From positions 2,562,235 to 2,626,234 of the forward strand of contig VZRN01006619.1 in the NCBI GenBank assembly GCA_013397935.1: 64,000 bases of DNA, in the 5' to 3' direction. The DNA is from Dasyornis broadbenti (Eukaryota; Chordata; Aves; Passeriformes; Dasyornithidae). This document shows, one piece after another, positions 63,791 through 64,000 of this stretch; within the stretch, counting starts at the first letter, position 1; each line of letters begins with the position of its first letter. The position numbers and the translations under genes are program-made. Under the pieces are notes generated by a model, which made no database searches, was not told the DNA's origin, and saw only the letters and a program-made list of their open reading frames with translations.

Positions 63791-64000
63791 TTACAACCTT
63801 CTTGCATCACGAGCTTTCTGCTGTCATGTCTGTATGGTGTCTTAAAAAAGAGGCCTTGATCCTGTTTTGAGCTTTCAGAGTGGATAATTTTTTTTCAATT
63901 AGATAAAGTTGGGGGGGTTCAATAGAAAGTAATCTTTTCTGAAAGTTTTTATGTGGGACCCCAAAATTACGTTTTGTAAAAAGTCAGAAAGTTAGGAGAC

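Noticed and set aside
1..64000. CRISPR arrays, prokaryotic operons, phage or plasmid features
   Set aside because: No spaced direct repeats, no dense long reading frames and no ribosome-binding-site pattern; CR1 elements show vertebrate nuclear DNA.

Overview
The window looks like avian nuclear DNA, most likely non-coding: either intergenic (gene-desert-like) or the inside of a very large intron. Three diagnostic 3'-ended copies of the CR1 LINE, with the typical bird CR1 3' tail, sit on the minus strand at about 3708, 25202 and 38458. A fourth short CR1 tail lies on the plus strand at about 53471. Other recognisable repeats are a few old tRNA-headed CORE-SINE (MIR-type) relics, simple repeats and short homopolymers. 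I recognise no LTR retrotransposon, DNA transposon, rRNA, tRNA gene, CRISPR array or bacterial gene. Low repeat density, CR1 as the main transposon and AT-leaning unique sequence all fit a bird. A passerine is plausible, but the sequence does not prove it.

No open reading frame can be assigned to a known cellular protein. The longest frames (207, 184, 177, 176 and 156 codons) show no recognisable domain and have opposite-strand or overlapping rivals. They lie in stop-poor stretches and are best read as chance. The one translated stretch with clear protein homology is the decayed reverse-transcriptase C-terminus inside the CR1 at 3708-4420, which is broken by two frame changes.

Layout. 1-3.7 kb is unique sequence with an A-rich spot. 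3.7-4.4 kb is the largest CR1 fragment. 4.4-13.1 kb is unique, with a SOX/OCT-like cluster near 12.26 kb and a G-rich tract at 13.15-13.20 kb. 14.09-14.14 kb is a (TA)n repeat and 14.83-15.01 kb a clear MIR-type SINE. 15.36-15.66 kb carries an inverted pair of TCF/LEF-like sites. 18.19-18.33 and 20.02-20.13 kb are further SINE relics. 21.08-21.39 kb (minus) holds a small exon-like structure. 25.20-25.37 kb is CR1. 27.4-27.7, 32.06-32.72, 34.1-34.3, 43.6-43.8 and 48.4-48.8 kb are CpG-retaining, motif-dense stretches that look like conserved non-coding elements. 38.40-38.46 kb is an A25 run next to a 31-base assembly gap, followed directly by a CR1. 45.89-46.03 and 63.64-63.79 kb are SINE relics. 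The rest is unremarkable unique sequence.

Working model: the functional content, if any, is regulatory. Several short blocks keep CpGs and clustered factor-binding motifs in an otherwise CpG-poor background, as long-range enhancers near developmental genes do. Conservation cannot be measured from one sequence, so these calls are inference. I found no convincing previously undescribed system. The best leads are the 32.06-32.72 kb block, the 15.4 kb inverted site pair and the minus-strand exon-like unit at 21.1-21.4 kb.
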